From positions 1 through 35,149 of the IMG/VR virus record IMGVR_UViG_3300038552_000116: a stretch of DNA of 35,149 nt. One strand, 5' to 3'. The stretch comes from a virus. The notes beneath the pieces are model-generated. The model was not told the origin of the DNA. It searched no databases and worked only from the letters and a program-made list of their open reading frames with translations. Below, one piece after another: positions 13,419 to 21,922 of this stretch. Position 1 is the stretch's first letter, and every line of letters starts with the position of its first letter. Made by a program: the position numbers and the translations under genes.

Positions 13419-14288
13419 ATGGAAATCGAAAAATTGAGCCCTGAAGAAGAAAAGCAACTGGCCGGCGAAGAAACGCCGGCAACACCCGACGAAAAGCCCA
13501 GCGAAGGCGAACAGGCGCAAGCCGAAAAAGGCCCGGAAGCGGACAAGCCTCCCGAGGCCGAAGGCAAGGCCGAAAAGGACAAACCGCCGAAAGGCTATGT
13601 CGAGCACGGCGCCTTTCACGAAGAACGCAAGCGGCGCAAGGAAACCGAGCAACGACTTGCCGAGTTGCAAGAGAAATGGGTGCGGCTCGATGAACGCGTG
13701 CGCGCGAGCACGGAAAAACCGCAGGCGATCCCGAACCCGGAAGAGGACCCGATTGGCTATCAGCACTACCAACAGCAAGAGCTACGGCAAAACCTCGAAA
13801 AGACGACCAGAAATCTCGACGAGCGCTTTCAGCAACAGGCCAATGAACTGCAAGCGCTGCGGTTACGCGCCTTCATCGATTCGCAAGAGCGCGCGTTTTC
13901 ATCCAAGACCCCAGACTATCAACAGGCGTTGGAGTTTTTCGCCAAGACGCGCGGGGAAATGCTCGAAGAAATGGGCATGGAACACGAAGAGCGCAACGCC
14001 GTGGTGCAACAAGAGTTGCAGCATTTCGTGACGCAAGCCCTGCGCGCGCAGCGCAACCCCGCCGAATCGGTCTACAACATGGCGAAGCGCATGGGTTACA
14101 AGCAATCGAGCAAAGACCCGGGCGAAAAGCTCGATACCTTGCAAAAGGGTTTGGATACGGCGAAATCGCTCGGTCAGGCCGGCGGCCACGGCAGCAAGGA
14201 ACTCACCGCCGAGGCGGCGGCCGAACTCACCGATGAGGATTTCAACAAGATTTCGGACAAGGACTTTCGCCGCATGTTCGGCGGATAG
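13419..14288 (+). CDS. Scaffolding protein candidate
   Basis: A 289-residue protein. The first 60 residues are acidic and Pro-rich (EEEKQLAGEETPATPDEKPS), followed by long charged helices (FHEERKRRKETEQRLAELQE) and a C-terminal small domain ending in DKDFRRMFGG. Composition and position, between portal and major capsid protein, are those of scaffolding proteins, whose C-terminus binds the coat protein. The ATG at 13419 has AAAGG upstream; an earlier TTG at 13389 is less likely. A coat-associated protease role is not suggested, since no catalytic motif is visible. Confidence 0.72.
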   Translation: MEIEKLSPEEEKQLAGEETPATPDEKPSEGEQAQAEKGPEADKPPEAEGKAEKDKPPKGYVEHGAFHEERKRRKETEQRLAELQEKWVRLDERVRASTEKPQAIPNPEEDPIGYQHYQQQELRQNLEKTTRNLDERFQQQANELQALRLRAFIDSQERAFSSKTPDYQQALEFFAKTRGEMLEEMGMEHEERNAVVQQELQHFVTQALRAQRNPAESVYNMAKRMGYKQSSKDPGEKLDTLQKGLDTAKSLGQAGGHGSKELTAEAAAELTDEDFNKISDKDFRRMFGG

Positions 14289-14455
14289 CGGGACCATCGC
14301 ACGTTAGTCGATGGGTACGTCGCGATCGGACGTAAAACGATCACTCCGTCGTGCGGACGTTAAGCGCAACGCGTAGCCCCAACGTGATCCGGGGAATTCG
14401 TTAGCCGACGTTACCGGCAAACCATTTCCTTTCATTTTCTACACGGAGTCTGCGC

Positions 14456-15526
14456 ATGGCTACCACTCAATACGGCGTTAATCATCCGCTGGCCGTGAAG
14501 CTATGGAGCAAAAAGCTCTTTCAAGAAGCACTGAAAGAAACTTTTATCTCCCGTTTCATGGGTAGCGGCACTGACGCCCTGATTCAAGTCAAAGACGATC
14601 TTAGCAAGTCAGCCGGCGATCGCATTCGCTGCGGTCTGCGCATGCAACTTAGCGGGGCCGGTGTCGCCGGGGATGACACCCTGGAAGGCCAAGAAGAGGC
14701 GCTTACCACGTACTCGGACAACATCTTCATCGATCAACTTCGCCATGCGGTTCGCAGCGACGGCAAGATGAGCGAGCAACGCGTACCGTTCTCGGTGCGC
14801 GAAGAGGCGATGATGGGTCTGCGTGACTGGTGGGCCGACCGTATGGACACGGCGTTTTTCAATCAGATCGCCGGCAACACCGGGCAGGCCGACACGCGCT
14901 ACACCGGTTCGCAGGCGACCACTGCGCCAACCTCTAACACCGGCAACATGCGCATCATTTACGGCGTCACCGAAACGACGGAAAACTCGCTGTCCGCGTC
15001 GGCCTCGGCGAGCAACAACTTTCAACTGACGTTGATCGACCGCGCTATCGTTACGGCCAAGACGGCCACGCCGTTGATTCGCCCGCTGCGCATCGGTGGC
15101 AACGAGCGCTATGTGTTGTTCTTGCATCCGCATCAAGTCTATTCGCTGCGCACCGACGCCACCGCCGGGCGCGTGACTTGGTACGACACGCAGAAAGCGC
15201 GTGTGCAGGGCGGGGAAATGGACAACCCCATTTTTAGCGGCGCCTTGGGCGAGTACAACGGCGTCATCATCCACCAAGCCACCCGCATTCCGCTCGCGCC
15301 CAACACCACTACGGTACGGCGCGCGGTGTTCTGCGGCGCGCAAGCGGCATCGATGGCGACCGGACGCGAACACGGCGAAGGCCGCATGACGTACTACGAA
15401 GAGTTGTTTGACTATGGCAACCAATTGGGCGTCGAAGCGGGAATGATCTGGGGACTTAAGAAGCTGGTGTTTAACAACATCGACTTCGGCACGATCGTCA
15501 TTTCCACCCACGCCGAAGCGCCGTAA
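14456..15526 (+). CDS. Major capsid protein, N4-gp56 family
   Basis: A 356-residue protein with the N-terminal signature of N4-gp56-type coat proteins: MATTQYGVNHPLAVKLWSKK, then LFQEALKETFISRFMGSGTD, GDRIRCGLRMQLSG and TLEGQEEALTTYSD. The length suits an HK97-like fold, and later strands (RYVLFLHPHQVYSLR) also fit. A CGGAG lies seven bases before the ATG. The 167 bases upstream (14289-14455) carry no gene and probably separate its expression from the scaffold gene. Confidence 0.88.
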   Translation: MATTQYGVNHPLAVKLWSKKLFQEALKETFISRFMGSGTDALIQVKDDLSKSAGDRIRCGLRMQLSGAGVAGDDTLEGQEEALTTYSDNIFIDQLRHAVRSDGKMSEQRVPFSVREEAMMGLRDWWADRMDTAFFNQIAGNTGQADTRYTGSQATTAPTSNTGNMRIIYGVTETTENSLSASASASNNFQLTLIDRAIVTAKTATPLIRPLRIGGNERYVLFLHPHQVYSLRTDATAGRVTWYDTQKARVQGGEMDNPIFSGALGEYNGVIIHQATRIPLAPNTTTVRRAVFCGAQAASMATGREHGEGRMTYYEELFDYGNQLGVEAGMIWGLKKLVFNNIDFGTIVISTHAEAP

Positions 15527-15539
15527 GGAGAAAACAGAC

Positions 15540-15977
15540 ATGAGCACATTTACCGCTTCGGAGTGGACTTCGAACGTCAAAGCCGTTCATGCGGGCGTGC
15601 AAAGCAAGAGCGCGGTTGCCGCCGTTACCGTCACTGGTACGGCGTCGAGCGTGTTCAAGCTGTGCCGCATCCCGAATGGCGCGACGATCGTTGATTTTCT
15701 GTGGTACGTGAAAGATGCCGGGACCGATCAAAGCTACGAGTTGGGGATTCGCTATCCGTCCTCGGATACCTATACCGTCTCGGAATCGGCATTGTCGGCG
15801 GCTGTCTCGACGACGCTCGGTGTCCTGACGCGCGGCAGTGCCAAACTGCCGTACAAGGTTTCAATCTCGGATGACGCGGTGCAAAGCGAAATCTGGATCG
15901 AGGCCAAGGCGGTCGTCGCGATTTCGGCATCGGCCGATCACCGCTTTACGGTGTTCTACACCATGGACGGTAGCTAG
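15540..15977 (+). CDS. Capsid-associated protein, possible decoration protein
   Basis: A 145-residue protein, Thr/Ser-rich and beta-structured, with IPNGATIVDFLWYVKDAG and DQSYELGIRYPSSDTYT. It follows the major capsid gene after 13 bases with a GGAG site, the place where head-decoration or head-fibre proteins are encoded in N4-gp56-type phages. No enzymatic motif. The assignment is positional, supported by composition. Confidence 0.55.
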   Translation: MSTFTASEWTSNVKAVHAGVQSKSAVAAVTVTGTASSVFKLCRIPNGATIVDFLWYVKDAGTDQSYELGIRYPSSDTYTVSESALSAAVSTTLGVLTRGSAKLPYKVSISDDAVQSEIWIEAKAVVAISASADHRFTVFYTMDGS

Positions 15978-16005
15978 TTTGCAGTTAGTCAAAGCGGAAG
16001 CGTTG

Positions 16006-17427
16006 ATGGCGGAAGCTCAACGGTTGCACGAAGCCGGCAACCTAGTGGCCGCCGAGCCGATCTACCATCAACTGCTTTCGAAAAATCCGGGCAATCCCAA
16101 TCTGTTGTATCTAATGGGCACGCTCTTCATGCAGCGCGGTTGCAATGGCCTGGCCATTCAACTGTTGAGCGATTGCTTGAAGAGCAAGCCCGACTTCGGC
16201 GAGGCATGGAACCAACTGGCGATTTGTCTGCGCCATGAACACTTTAACGAAAGTGCCGAGTCCGCCTACGAAGAGGCACAACGTTGCATGCCGACCAACC
16301 CCGATATCCGCGCCAACCGCGCCGGGGGCTACGTCAATACCGGACGCCCGGAAAAGGTGATGGAGTACGCGGAACAGGCGTTACGCCTCGATCCCAATCA
16401 TGTGCTTGCCCGTTGGCACAAGGCGTTGGCCCTGTTGGAAAAGCAACGCTTCGGCGAGGCGTGGCCATACCACGAAGCGCGGCTTGATCCGGCCTCGAAC
16501 AACGGCACGGCGCTGCGCAACTACGCCAAGGATGGAATGACGCCTTGGTGGAACGGCGAGCCGGGGCGCGTGGTGATTCACGGCGAGCAAGGCTTGGGCG
16601 ACGAAATCATGTTTAGTTCCTGCCTGCCCAAGCTCAAGGACTTCGACAACGAGTTTATTGTCGAATGCGCGCCGCGCTTGGCGGCGTTGTTTCGCCGTTC
16701 CTTTCCGTTTCTGCGCGTTGTCGGCACGCATCACACCGATGGGCGCGATTGGTTGAACGGCGAGACAGTCGATTACAAATGCGGCTTGGGCAGCTTGCCG
16801 CGCTTGCTTGGGTTTAACGAAGAGCAAGATTTCACCGGCAAGCCGTTTCTCGTTGCCGATCCGCAACAGCGCGAATTTTACCGTTACCGATTGGCGGAAC
16901 TGAGTGAGCGGCCCAAGGTCGGCATCGCCTGGCAGGGCGGGGTGCAAAAAACCGCCGTGCATTTGCGCTCGATCCCACTCGATGAATGGTTGCCGATCCT
17001 GCGCCAGCCGGCGACATGGGTTTCCTTACAGTATACCGACGCCGCGCCCGGCGAAATCTGCGCGTTCAGCGCGCGCCATGACATCGCGATTCATCATTTT
17101 GTGCAGGCCGCGCGCGGTGAGGACATGGACGAACAAGCCGCTTTGATCGCCGAACTTGATCTGGTGATTACCGTATGCCAAACCGCTTACCACGTCGCCG
17201 GCGGGTTGGGTGTGCCGTGTTGGGTATTAACGCCCTCGCAACCGTCCTGGCGCGAAGGCGTCACCGGCGACATGCCTTGGTACGAGTCGGTCGCACTCAT
17301 TCGCCAAGGCAAAGATGAACCCTGGTCGCAAGCGATCGGACACGCCGCGCATCTTCTGCAACGCACCTTGACTAATTTCGATGCTTATCAGCGAAGGCTA
17401 CCGGAAACTCAATCGCGAATTGCATAA
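16006..17427 (+). CDS. TPR protein fused to a GT9-like glycosyltransferase domain
   Basis: About 473 residues. The first 150 form tetratricopeptide repeats (AQRLHEAGNLVAAEPIYHQL, AYEEAQRCMPTNPDIRANRA, YAEQALRLDPNHVLARWHKA). The rest resembles the heptosyltransferase/GT9-like domain seen after TPRs in bacterial and phage proteins: VVIHGEQGLGDEIMFSSCLP, then RPKVGIAWQGG and DLVITVCQTAYHVAGGLGVP. The probable role is transfer of a sugar to a protein or a surface glycan. The ATG at 16006 follows GCGGAAG; a TTG at 15979 is an alternative. It overlaps the methyltransferase gene by 47 bases. Confidence 0.75.
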   Translation: MAEAQRLHEAGNLVAAEPIYHQLLSKNPGNPNLLYLMGTLFMQRGCNGLAIQLLSDCLKSKPDFGEAWNQLAICLRHEHFNESAESAYEEAQRCMPTNPDIRANRAGGYVNTGRPEKVMEYAEQALRLDPNHVLARWHKALALLEKQRFGEAWPYHEARLDPASNNGTALRNYAKDGMTPWWNGEPGRVVIHGEQGLGDEIMFSSCLPKLKDFDNEFIVECAPRLAALFRRSFPFLRVVGTHHTDGRDWLNGETVDYKCGLGSLPRLLGFNEEQDFTGKPFLVADPQQREFYRYRLAELSERPKVGIAWQGGVQKTAVHLRSIPLDEWLPILRQPATWVSLQYTDAAPGEICAFSARHDIAIHHFVQAARGEDMDEQAALIAELDLVITVCQTAYHVAGGLGVPCWVLTPSQPSWREGVTGDMPWYESVALIRQGKDEPWSQAIGHAAHLLQRTLTNFDAYQRRLPETQSRIA

Positions 17428-17899
17428 CACCAATCGGGCCTATGGCACGTCGAGCGGCAAACATGTGCCGATCGTGCGCGAACTCGCCCAAAGCATCGGT
17501 GCGAAAGACGTGCTCGATTACGGATCGGGCAAGGGCTTGCTAAAAGAAGGCATCGGCGAGGGGTTGACCGTTCGCGAATACGATCCCGCGATCGACGGCA
17601 AGGAGACGCCGCCCGAGCCGTGCGACTTGGTGATCTGCACCGATGTCTTGGAGCACATCGAGCCCGAATGTCTCGATGACGTGCTGAGCGACCTCGCGCG
17701 CGTTACCCGCAAGCTCGGCTTCTTCACCATCGCCACGCGCGCGGCCATGAAAACCCTGGCGGATGGACGCAACGCGCATCTGATTCAAGAGCCGGGTAAC
17801 TGGTGGCTCGCGCGACTCGGCAAGCATTTCAGGCTGAGCAGCTTCGTCGAAACCATCAAAGAAGAAATCTGGGTGATCGTGCGCCCGAAGGCGGCATGA
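17381..17899 (+). CDS. Class I SAM-dependent methyltransferase
   Basis: A 172-residue protein. Motif I is VLDYGSGKG (44-52), the acidic strand-2 residue lies in EYDPA, and CDLVICTDVLEHIEP (81-95) is the post-motif; GRNAHLIQEPGNWW is a substrate-side feature shared by phage proteins of this type. It lies between two glycosyltransferases with overlapping ends, which suggests a joint pathway, such as methylation of a sugar nucleotide or of the glycan being made. Substrate unknown. It overlaps the previous gene by 47 bases and the next by four. Confidence 0.78.
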   Translation: MLISEGYRKLNRELHNTNRAYGTSSGKHVPIVRELAQSIGAKDVLDYGSGKGLLKEGIGEGLTVREYDPAIDGKETPPEPCDLVICTDVLEHIEPECLDDVLSDLARVTRKLGFFTIATRAAMKTLADGRNAHLIQEPGNWWLARLGKHFRLSSFVETIKEEIWVIVRPKAA

Positions 17900-18570
17900 T
17901 GTTGCGCATCTTCATCGGCTACGATCCGCGCCAACCGATCGCGTTCACGGTACTGACGCAAAGCATTTTGTCGCGTTCCTCGGCACCGGTGGCGATCACG
18001 CCGTTGGTGATCGAGCAATTGGAATTCTCGCGACAGGGCTTGACGCCGTTTACCTTCACGCGCTTTTTGGTGCCGTTCCTTTGCGACTATCAGGGTTGGG
18101 CGCTGTTCCTCGACATCGATATGTTGGTGTGCGAGGACATCGCCAAACTCTTCGCGCTCGCCGACGATCGCTATGCCGTGATGGTGTCGAAAAACCCGGT
18201 CAAGTTCGAACGCGCCTCGGCCATGCTGTTCAACTGTTCCAAGTGCCGCGTGCTCACGCCGGCTTACGTGGAAACGGCGAAGGGCCTGCACACCATCGAT
18301 TGGCTCGCCCCGGAGTTGATTGGCGACCTGCCGCGCGCGTGGAATCATCTGGTCGGTTACGATGCGCCCGATCCCGATGCCAAGCTCGTTCACTACACGC
18401 AAGGCGTGCCGGCGTTCGAGGAAACGCGCGATTGCGAACACGCCAAGGCGTGGCTCGACATGGCCGGCTTTGCCATGTCTTATGAACCGTGGGCGAAGCT
18501 TATGGGTCCATCGGTACACGCCACCGTCATCGACGGCAAGCCGATGCCGAAATACAAGGCGCGCGCATGA
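17896..18570 (+). CDS. Glycosyltransferase, GT8-like with DxD
   Basis: A 224-residue protein from an ATG overlapping the previous TGA. It begins MMLRIFIGYDPRQPIAFTVL, a nucleotide-sugar fold. FTFTRFLVP and FLDIDMLV give the DxD motif (Asp73, Asp75) that binds metal and the sugar nucleotide, and KLVHYTQGVPAFEE near the C-terminus is a conserved His-bearing motif of such phage enzymes. With the TPR-GT and the methyltransferase it forms a three-gene modification unit inside the structural operon. Acceptor unknown: virion protein, host LPS or something else. Confidence 0.75.
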   Translation: MMLRIFIGYDPRQPIAFTVLTQSILSRSSAPVAITPLVIEQLEFSRQGLTPFTFTRFLVPFLCDYQGWALFLDIDMLVCEDIAKLFALADDRYAVMVSKNPVKFERASAMLFNCSKCRVLTPAYVETAKGLHTIDWLAPELIGDLPRAWNHLVGYDAPDPDAKLVHYTQGVPAFEETRDCEHAKAWLDMAGFAMSYEPWAKLMGPSVHATVIDGKPMPKYKARA

Positions 18571-18788
18571 GACGCCGGCAAGTGTTTGCCAAAGCCGCCG
18601 CCATTCCCATCCCATCGCCGCCGAAGCTCCTAACCCCATCGCATCACAAGATGGAGGCAATGCAATTCAAGAACGCAGCCGTTGAAAAGGGCGTTTGCCC
18701 GCATTGTAAAAAGTACATCGGCCGTGGCGTCTATACGCATTGGCGCGGTTGCCGCAATACCGTGACGACAAATGGCGACATCGGGTAG
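18567..18788 (+). CDS. Small zinc-finger-like protein
   Basis: A 73-residue protein from an ATG overlapping the previous TGA. The C-terminal part, VCPHCKKYIGRGVYTHWRGC, has Cys-x2-Cys followed by His-x3-Cys, able to bind one zinc ion. The N-terminal part is short, Pro-rich and basic. It overlaps the gp4-like gene by 17 bases. It could be a DNA- or protein-binding adaptor. No known family assigned. Confidence 0.55.
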   Translation: MRRRQVFAKAAAIPIPSPPKLLTPSHHKMEAMQFKNAAVEKGVCPHCKKYIGRGVYTHWRGCRNTVTTNGDIG

Positions 18789-19695
18789 CTATAACTTTAG
18801 CGTCTCCCGAAACGATATTTGCTATGCCTCGTTGCGCGTCGTGGGCGCGCTTGCGTCCGGCGAAACGCCGGAGGCGTCCGAACTCACCGAGGCGATTCAA
18901 GCGCTCAACATGATGGTAAAAAGCTGGCAAGGTAGCGGCTTGGAAGTGTGGGCGGCGAAACGCGCGACGTTGTTTCTGCAACTCAACCAAAGCGAATACG
19001 CCCTTGGCCCAAGCGGCGATCACGCCACGCACAGCTACGTGGAAACGGCGATCCGCGTGGCCGGGATCGCCACCGATACCACGATCGAAGTGGACTCGAC
19101 CACGGGCATGACGGTCGCCGATAACGTCGGCATCGTGCTCGATAGCGGTTCGATTCACTGGACGACGATCGCCACGATTCCCGACGCCGATACCATCACC
19201 ATCGCGACCGGGCTGCCGTCCGGTGTGGCGGTGGACAAAGCCGTGTACGCCTATACGAGCAAAATTCCGCGCCCGGTGCGCATTATCCAAGCCTTCACGC
19301 GCAACACCAGCGATCAGGACTATACGGTCTACCCCTGGCATCGCGACGAACATTGGTCGATGTATGACAAGACCTTGATTTCGCCGCCGACGCGCTATTT
19401 CTACGAGGCGCACATTCCGAACGGCACGCTCTACACCAACTATCGGCCGCTCGATGTCACCGAAACGCTCGAATTGGTCTACCACCGCCCGTTTGAGGAT
19501 TTCGACGCCGCCGGTGATGAGCCGGACTTTCCGCAAGAGTGGTTCGAAGCGCTCAAGTACGGCTTGGCGCTGCGCTTGGCGCCGGAGTACGGGCGCATGA
19601 GCCAAGACCTGGTGATGTTGGCCGAGGCGTCGAAGGCGAACGCCGAGGCCGCCTACCGCGATCAACCGCGCGCAGTGATTCCGACGGCTTTCTAA
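18772..19695 (+). CDS. Head-to-tail adaptor, P22 gp4-like with an inserted domain
   Basis: A 307-residue protein. Residues 1-50 (YASLRVVGALASGETPEASE, then LTEAIQALNMMVKSWQ) and the C-terminal part (FEALKYGLALRLAPEYGRMS) match P22-type gp4 adaptors. Gp4 alone is about 166 residues, so the middle, about residues 80-190, is an extra beta-rich domain (ATDTTIEVDSTTGMTVADNV). It should bind the portal ring after packaging and carry the tail. Its stop overlaps the next start. Confidence 0.8.
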   Translation: MATSGSYNFSVSRNDICYASLRVVGALASGETPEASELTEAIQALNMMVKSWQGSGLEVWAAKRATLFLQLNQSEYALGPSGDHATHSYVETAIRVAGIATDTTIEVDSTTGMTVADNVGIVLDSGSIHWTTIATIPDADTITIATGLPSGVAVDKAVYAYTSKIPRPVRIIQAFTRNTSDQDYTVYPWHRDEHWSMYDKTLISPPTRYFYEAHIPNGTLYTNYRPLDVTETLELVYHRPFEDFDAAGDEPDFPQEWFEALKYGLALRLAPEYGRMSQDLVMLAEASKANAEAAYRDQPRAVIPTAF

Positions 19696-20258
19696 TGAGT
19701 ACGGCACGCGTAAATCCTCCGAGCGAATCGGAAGTTCTGGCCGCCGGCAATCGGCTCATTGTCCGTTTCCCGCTAATCCGCTTTCTCGATACCAACGGTG
19801 ACGGCACCGGCACCAAAAACGCGATTGGAAACTATTCGGGCGCGGCTACACCTTTTTACATCGCGCCGCCCGCCGATCAGGTTTACAGCGTCACGGAACT
19901 GCTTATTCAGCTTTCCGACAATGGCGCGTTCGGGCAAAGCGTATGGGGTAGCATGGCGTCGGCGCTGACCAATGGGCTTTTGATCCGCGCCAAACGCAAT
20001 ACCACGGTAGTTTTGGATATCCTTGATGGTATTCCGATCAAAACCAACGACCAACTTTCGCATTTAACCTCGCGCGTGACGCTTTTAACTTGGTCAGGCT
20101 CAACCAACACCTTGCAGGCGAGTTTTACCACGGCGGAATTCGGCACCCCGCTCTATCTCAACGGTGCCTTGGACGAATCACTAGAAATCGTGTGCAACGA
20201 CGATTTTAGCGGTCTCATCGATCAAACCTTTGTAGTGCATGGTTACGTCCTTTCCTGA
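19695..20258 (+). CDS. Structural protein candidate A with a VNPP N-terminal motif
   Basis: A 187-residue beta-rich protein. It starts MSTARVNPPSESEVLAAG, closely matching the start of the next protein (MSNAQVNPPQIDELIAAG), after which the two differ. The C-terminal part (DESLEIVCNDDFSGLIDQTF) is typical of beta-sandwich virion proteins. Both have 187 residues. The shared start may be a docking motif for the same partner on the virion, with different exposed domains. The start is the ATG overlapping the gp4-like stop. Confidence 0.55.
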   Translation: MSTARVNPPSESEVLAAGNRLIVRFPLIRFLDTNGDGTGTKNAIGNYSGAATPFYIAPPADQVYSVTELLIQLSDNGAFGQSVWGSMASALTNGLLIRAKRNTTVVLDILDGIPIKTNDQLSHLTSRVTLLTWSGSTNTLQASFTTAEFGTPLYLNGALDESLEIVCNDDFSGLIDQTFVVHGYVLS

Positions 20259-20261
20259 GAT

Positions 20262-20825
20262 ATGAGTAACGCGCAAGTCAACCCGCCACAAATAGACGAA
20301 CTCATTGCCGCCGGGCGCGATACCGACGACTTAACGCGTTCGCCGCCTGCGCTCGATGTCATTCACAGCCGCATACACCGCGCGCACTGCTTTAGCTTTT
20401 CGCCGATCGTCGATATCGCCGGTGTCGATGAAGTGCGTTATTTGGGCATCTGCGGGGAGTTTCCCATTCATGTGAACGGCTACAACTTCACCGCGACCGC
20501 CGATCGCTGGTTGGTGGAACTCTACGAGCAACCGACAGTCTCGGCGAACGGCACGCCCGCAAGCTATCTCAATCGCAATCGCGCGCGCGAGACGATCATC
20601 CCGACGTTTCAACTTTTTGGATCACCCACGATTAGCGATTTGGGCTTGCGCCTGGAATCGCTCGCGGTGTTTCCGAGTGGTAACGGCAGCACGCCGGCTG
20701 TCCAATGGCCGCACGAATGGGTTTTGAAATCCTATACCACATACGCCATGCGTATCGCCAAGCTTCAAGCCGGCTCGCAAACACTCTACGGAACCTTTCT
20801 CTGGTACGAACAGCGATTTGGTTAG
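20262..20825 (+). CDS. Structural protein candidate B with a VNPP N-terminal motif
   Basis: A 187-residue protein sharing the N-terminal motif of the preceding one and of equal length. The body includes VDEVRYLGICGEFPIHVNGY and then TADRWLVELYEQPTVSANGT; it looks like a compact beta-structured virion domain. It starts three bases after the previous stop and is followed by the lysis genes. Likely a head or tail surface protein; no enzyme motif is seen. Confidence 0.55.
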   Translation: MSNAQVNPPQIDELIAAGRDTDDLTRSPPALDVIHSRIHRAHCFSFSPIVDIAGVDEVRYLGICGEFPIHVNGYNFTATADRWLVELYEQPTVSANGTPASYLNRNRARETIIPTFQLFGSPTISDLGLRLESLAVFPSGNGSTPAVQWPHEWVLKSYTTYAMRIAKLQAGSQTLYGTFLWYEQRFG

Positions 20826-20843
20826 ATCGCGAAGGAAGAACTC

Positions 20844-21137
20844 ATGAATGGCGCGATTGTCCAGCTTATCAACGAACTGGTGCCGCTCACGATCATCGTT
20901 GTAGTCCCGGTCATCATCGAATGGCTCAAACGCCTAATACCGAAGGTGCCGAAGGTCTGGATGCCCATCGCCGCGCCGATGATCGGCATCGTCGGCGCTT
21001 TCGCGCTCAATTTGGTCGGGCTGTTGCCCGGCGACGGCACCAATACAACCGTGGTCGGCGCCATCACCGGCGGTCTCGGCGTGTTCCTGCGCGAGTTGAT
21101 CGATCAGTCGCGCAAGGTGTTCATTACTGCCAAGTAA
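20844..21137 (+). CDS. Holin-like membrane protein
   Basis: A 97-residue protein with hydrophobic segments at about 8-27 (LINELVPLTIIVVVPVIIEW) and 42-62 (AAPMIGIVGAFALNLVGL), a weaker third at 68-84 and a charged tail. A GGAAG precedes the ATG. It is followed by a small lipoprotein gene, the usual arrangement of holin and spanin-like genes. It would form the hole in the inner membrane at lysis. The class is not certain, and no endolysin is next to it. Confidence 0.6.
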   Translation: MNGAIVQLINELVPLTIIVVVPVIIEWLKRLIPKVPKVWMPIAAPMIGIVGAFALNLVGLLPGDGTNTTVVGAITGGLGVFLRELIDQSRKVFITAK

Positions 21138-21146
21138 GGAGGCTTT

Positions 21147-21554
21147 ATGTTTGAACGGCAAGCGAGGGTATATGCCCTGTTCGCCTTGTGGGCGCTCGTG
21201 TTGTGCGCCTGCGCGACGACACCCAAGACCACGGAAGAACGGTTGTACTACGCCGATGCGTTGATCCGCGCCGCGCGCGACACGGCGAGCAATTTGCTCG
21301 ATCGAGGACAGCTTAGCTCGAAGGATGCGCGCCAAGTGCAAACGTACGCGGATAACGCGAAGTGCGCCGTGGAAAGCGGTAAGTACGCGCTCGGCAAAAT
21401 CCCGGTGCAACCGACCTGCGACTTGGCCGCCTTCGGCAAATATCTGCCGGACATCACCAAGCCGCCCAAGACCGCCGAGGGATGGTTGGCGCTGACCACA
21501 CGCGTTCTGACCGATGCCGAAGAGTATCTTAACAGCAAGAAGAGGGCGCCATGA
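21147..21554 (+). CDS. Small lipoprotein of the lysis region
   Basis: A 135-residue protein with a signal peptide: basic residues (MFERQAR), a hydrophobic core (YALFALWALVL) and a lipobox LCAC, whose second Cys would be lipidated. The mature part is helical, with two further Cys residues. A strong GGAGG precedes the ATG. Its place after the holin suggests an outer-membrane spanin-like or lysis-timing role, but at 135 residues it is longer than most o-spanins, and it has no clear inner-membrane partner. Confidence 0.6.
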   Translation: MFERQARVYALFALWALVLCACATTPKTTEERLYYADALIRAARDTASNLLDRGQLSSKDARQVQTYADNAKCAVESGKYALGKIPVQPTCDLAAFGKYLPDITKPPKTAEGWLALTTRVLTDAEEYLNSKKRAP

Positions 21555-21778
21555 GTACCACGGTCACCGCCGAAAACATCAGCAAGATTCTAAGCGCGCT
21601 CAATGCCGCACTGATCTTCATGGAGCAGTCACGCCAAGCGTTAACTGTGATCGCCAAAGCGCAAGCCGAAAACCGCCAACTCACGCAGGCCGAATGGGAC
21701 GAAGCAACCCGTCTCGACACGGAATCGAGCGATCGGTTGGCGGCGGCCATCGCCAAGGCCGAAGCGGAGGGCCGCTAG
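21551..21778 (+). CDS. Small coiled-coil phage protein
   Basis: A 75-residue, almost fully helical protein (ENISKILSALNAALIFMEQS, QAENRQLTQAEWDEATRLD). It begins in an ATGA overlap with the lipoprotein gene and ends where the next small gene begins. Similar short helical proteins follow holin genes in several phages, but the role is unknown. Confidence 0.6.
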   Translation: MSTTVTAENISKILSALNAALIFMEQSRQALTVIAKAQAENRQLTQAEWDEATRLDTESSDRLAAAIAKAEAEGR

Positions 21779-21919
21779 ATGCCACTGACCAAGAAAGGCG
21801 AAAAGATCATGGCCGCGATGCGCAAACAATACGGTGCCGAGCGCGCCAAGCGCGTGTTTTACGCTTCCGTCAACGCCGGCAAGATCAAAGGCGCGCATCG
21901 CAAGCGAGGAAAGCGCTGA
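21779..21919 (+). CDS. 46-residue basic conserved phage protein (KKGEKIMAAM type)
   Basis: MPLTKKGEKIMAAMRKQYGA then ERAKRVFYASVNAGKIKG and a basic tail. This is a well-known small phage pattern, KKGxKIMxxMxxxYGxxxGxxVFYAxxNxGxIxG, common in structural operons of several phage groups. It starts directly after the previous stop and ends just before the tailspike-type gene. Function is not known; the basic charge suggests DNA or capsid contact. Confidence 0.75.
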   Translation: MPLTKKGEKIMAAMRKQYGAERAKRVFYASVNAGKIKGAHRKRGKR

Positions 21920-21922
21920 TTA

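Noticed and set aside
14609-15580. Minus-strand open frame (323 codons) opposite the capsid gene
   Set aside because: Antisense shadow of the clear N4-gp56-type capsid protein; Arg/Val/His-rich composition without a domain.
18667-19707. Minus-strand open frame (346 codons) opposite the gp4-like gene
   Set aside because: Shadow frame of the gp4-like adaptor; repetitive Arg/Val/Gly composition.
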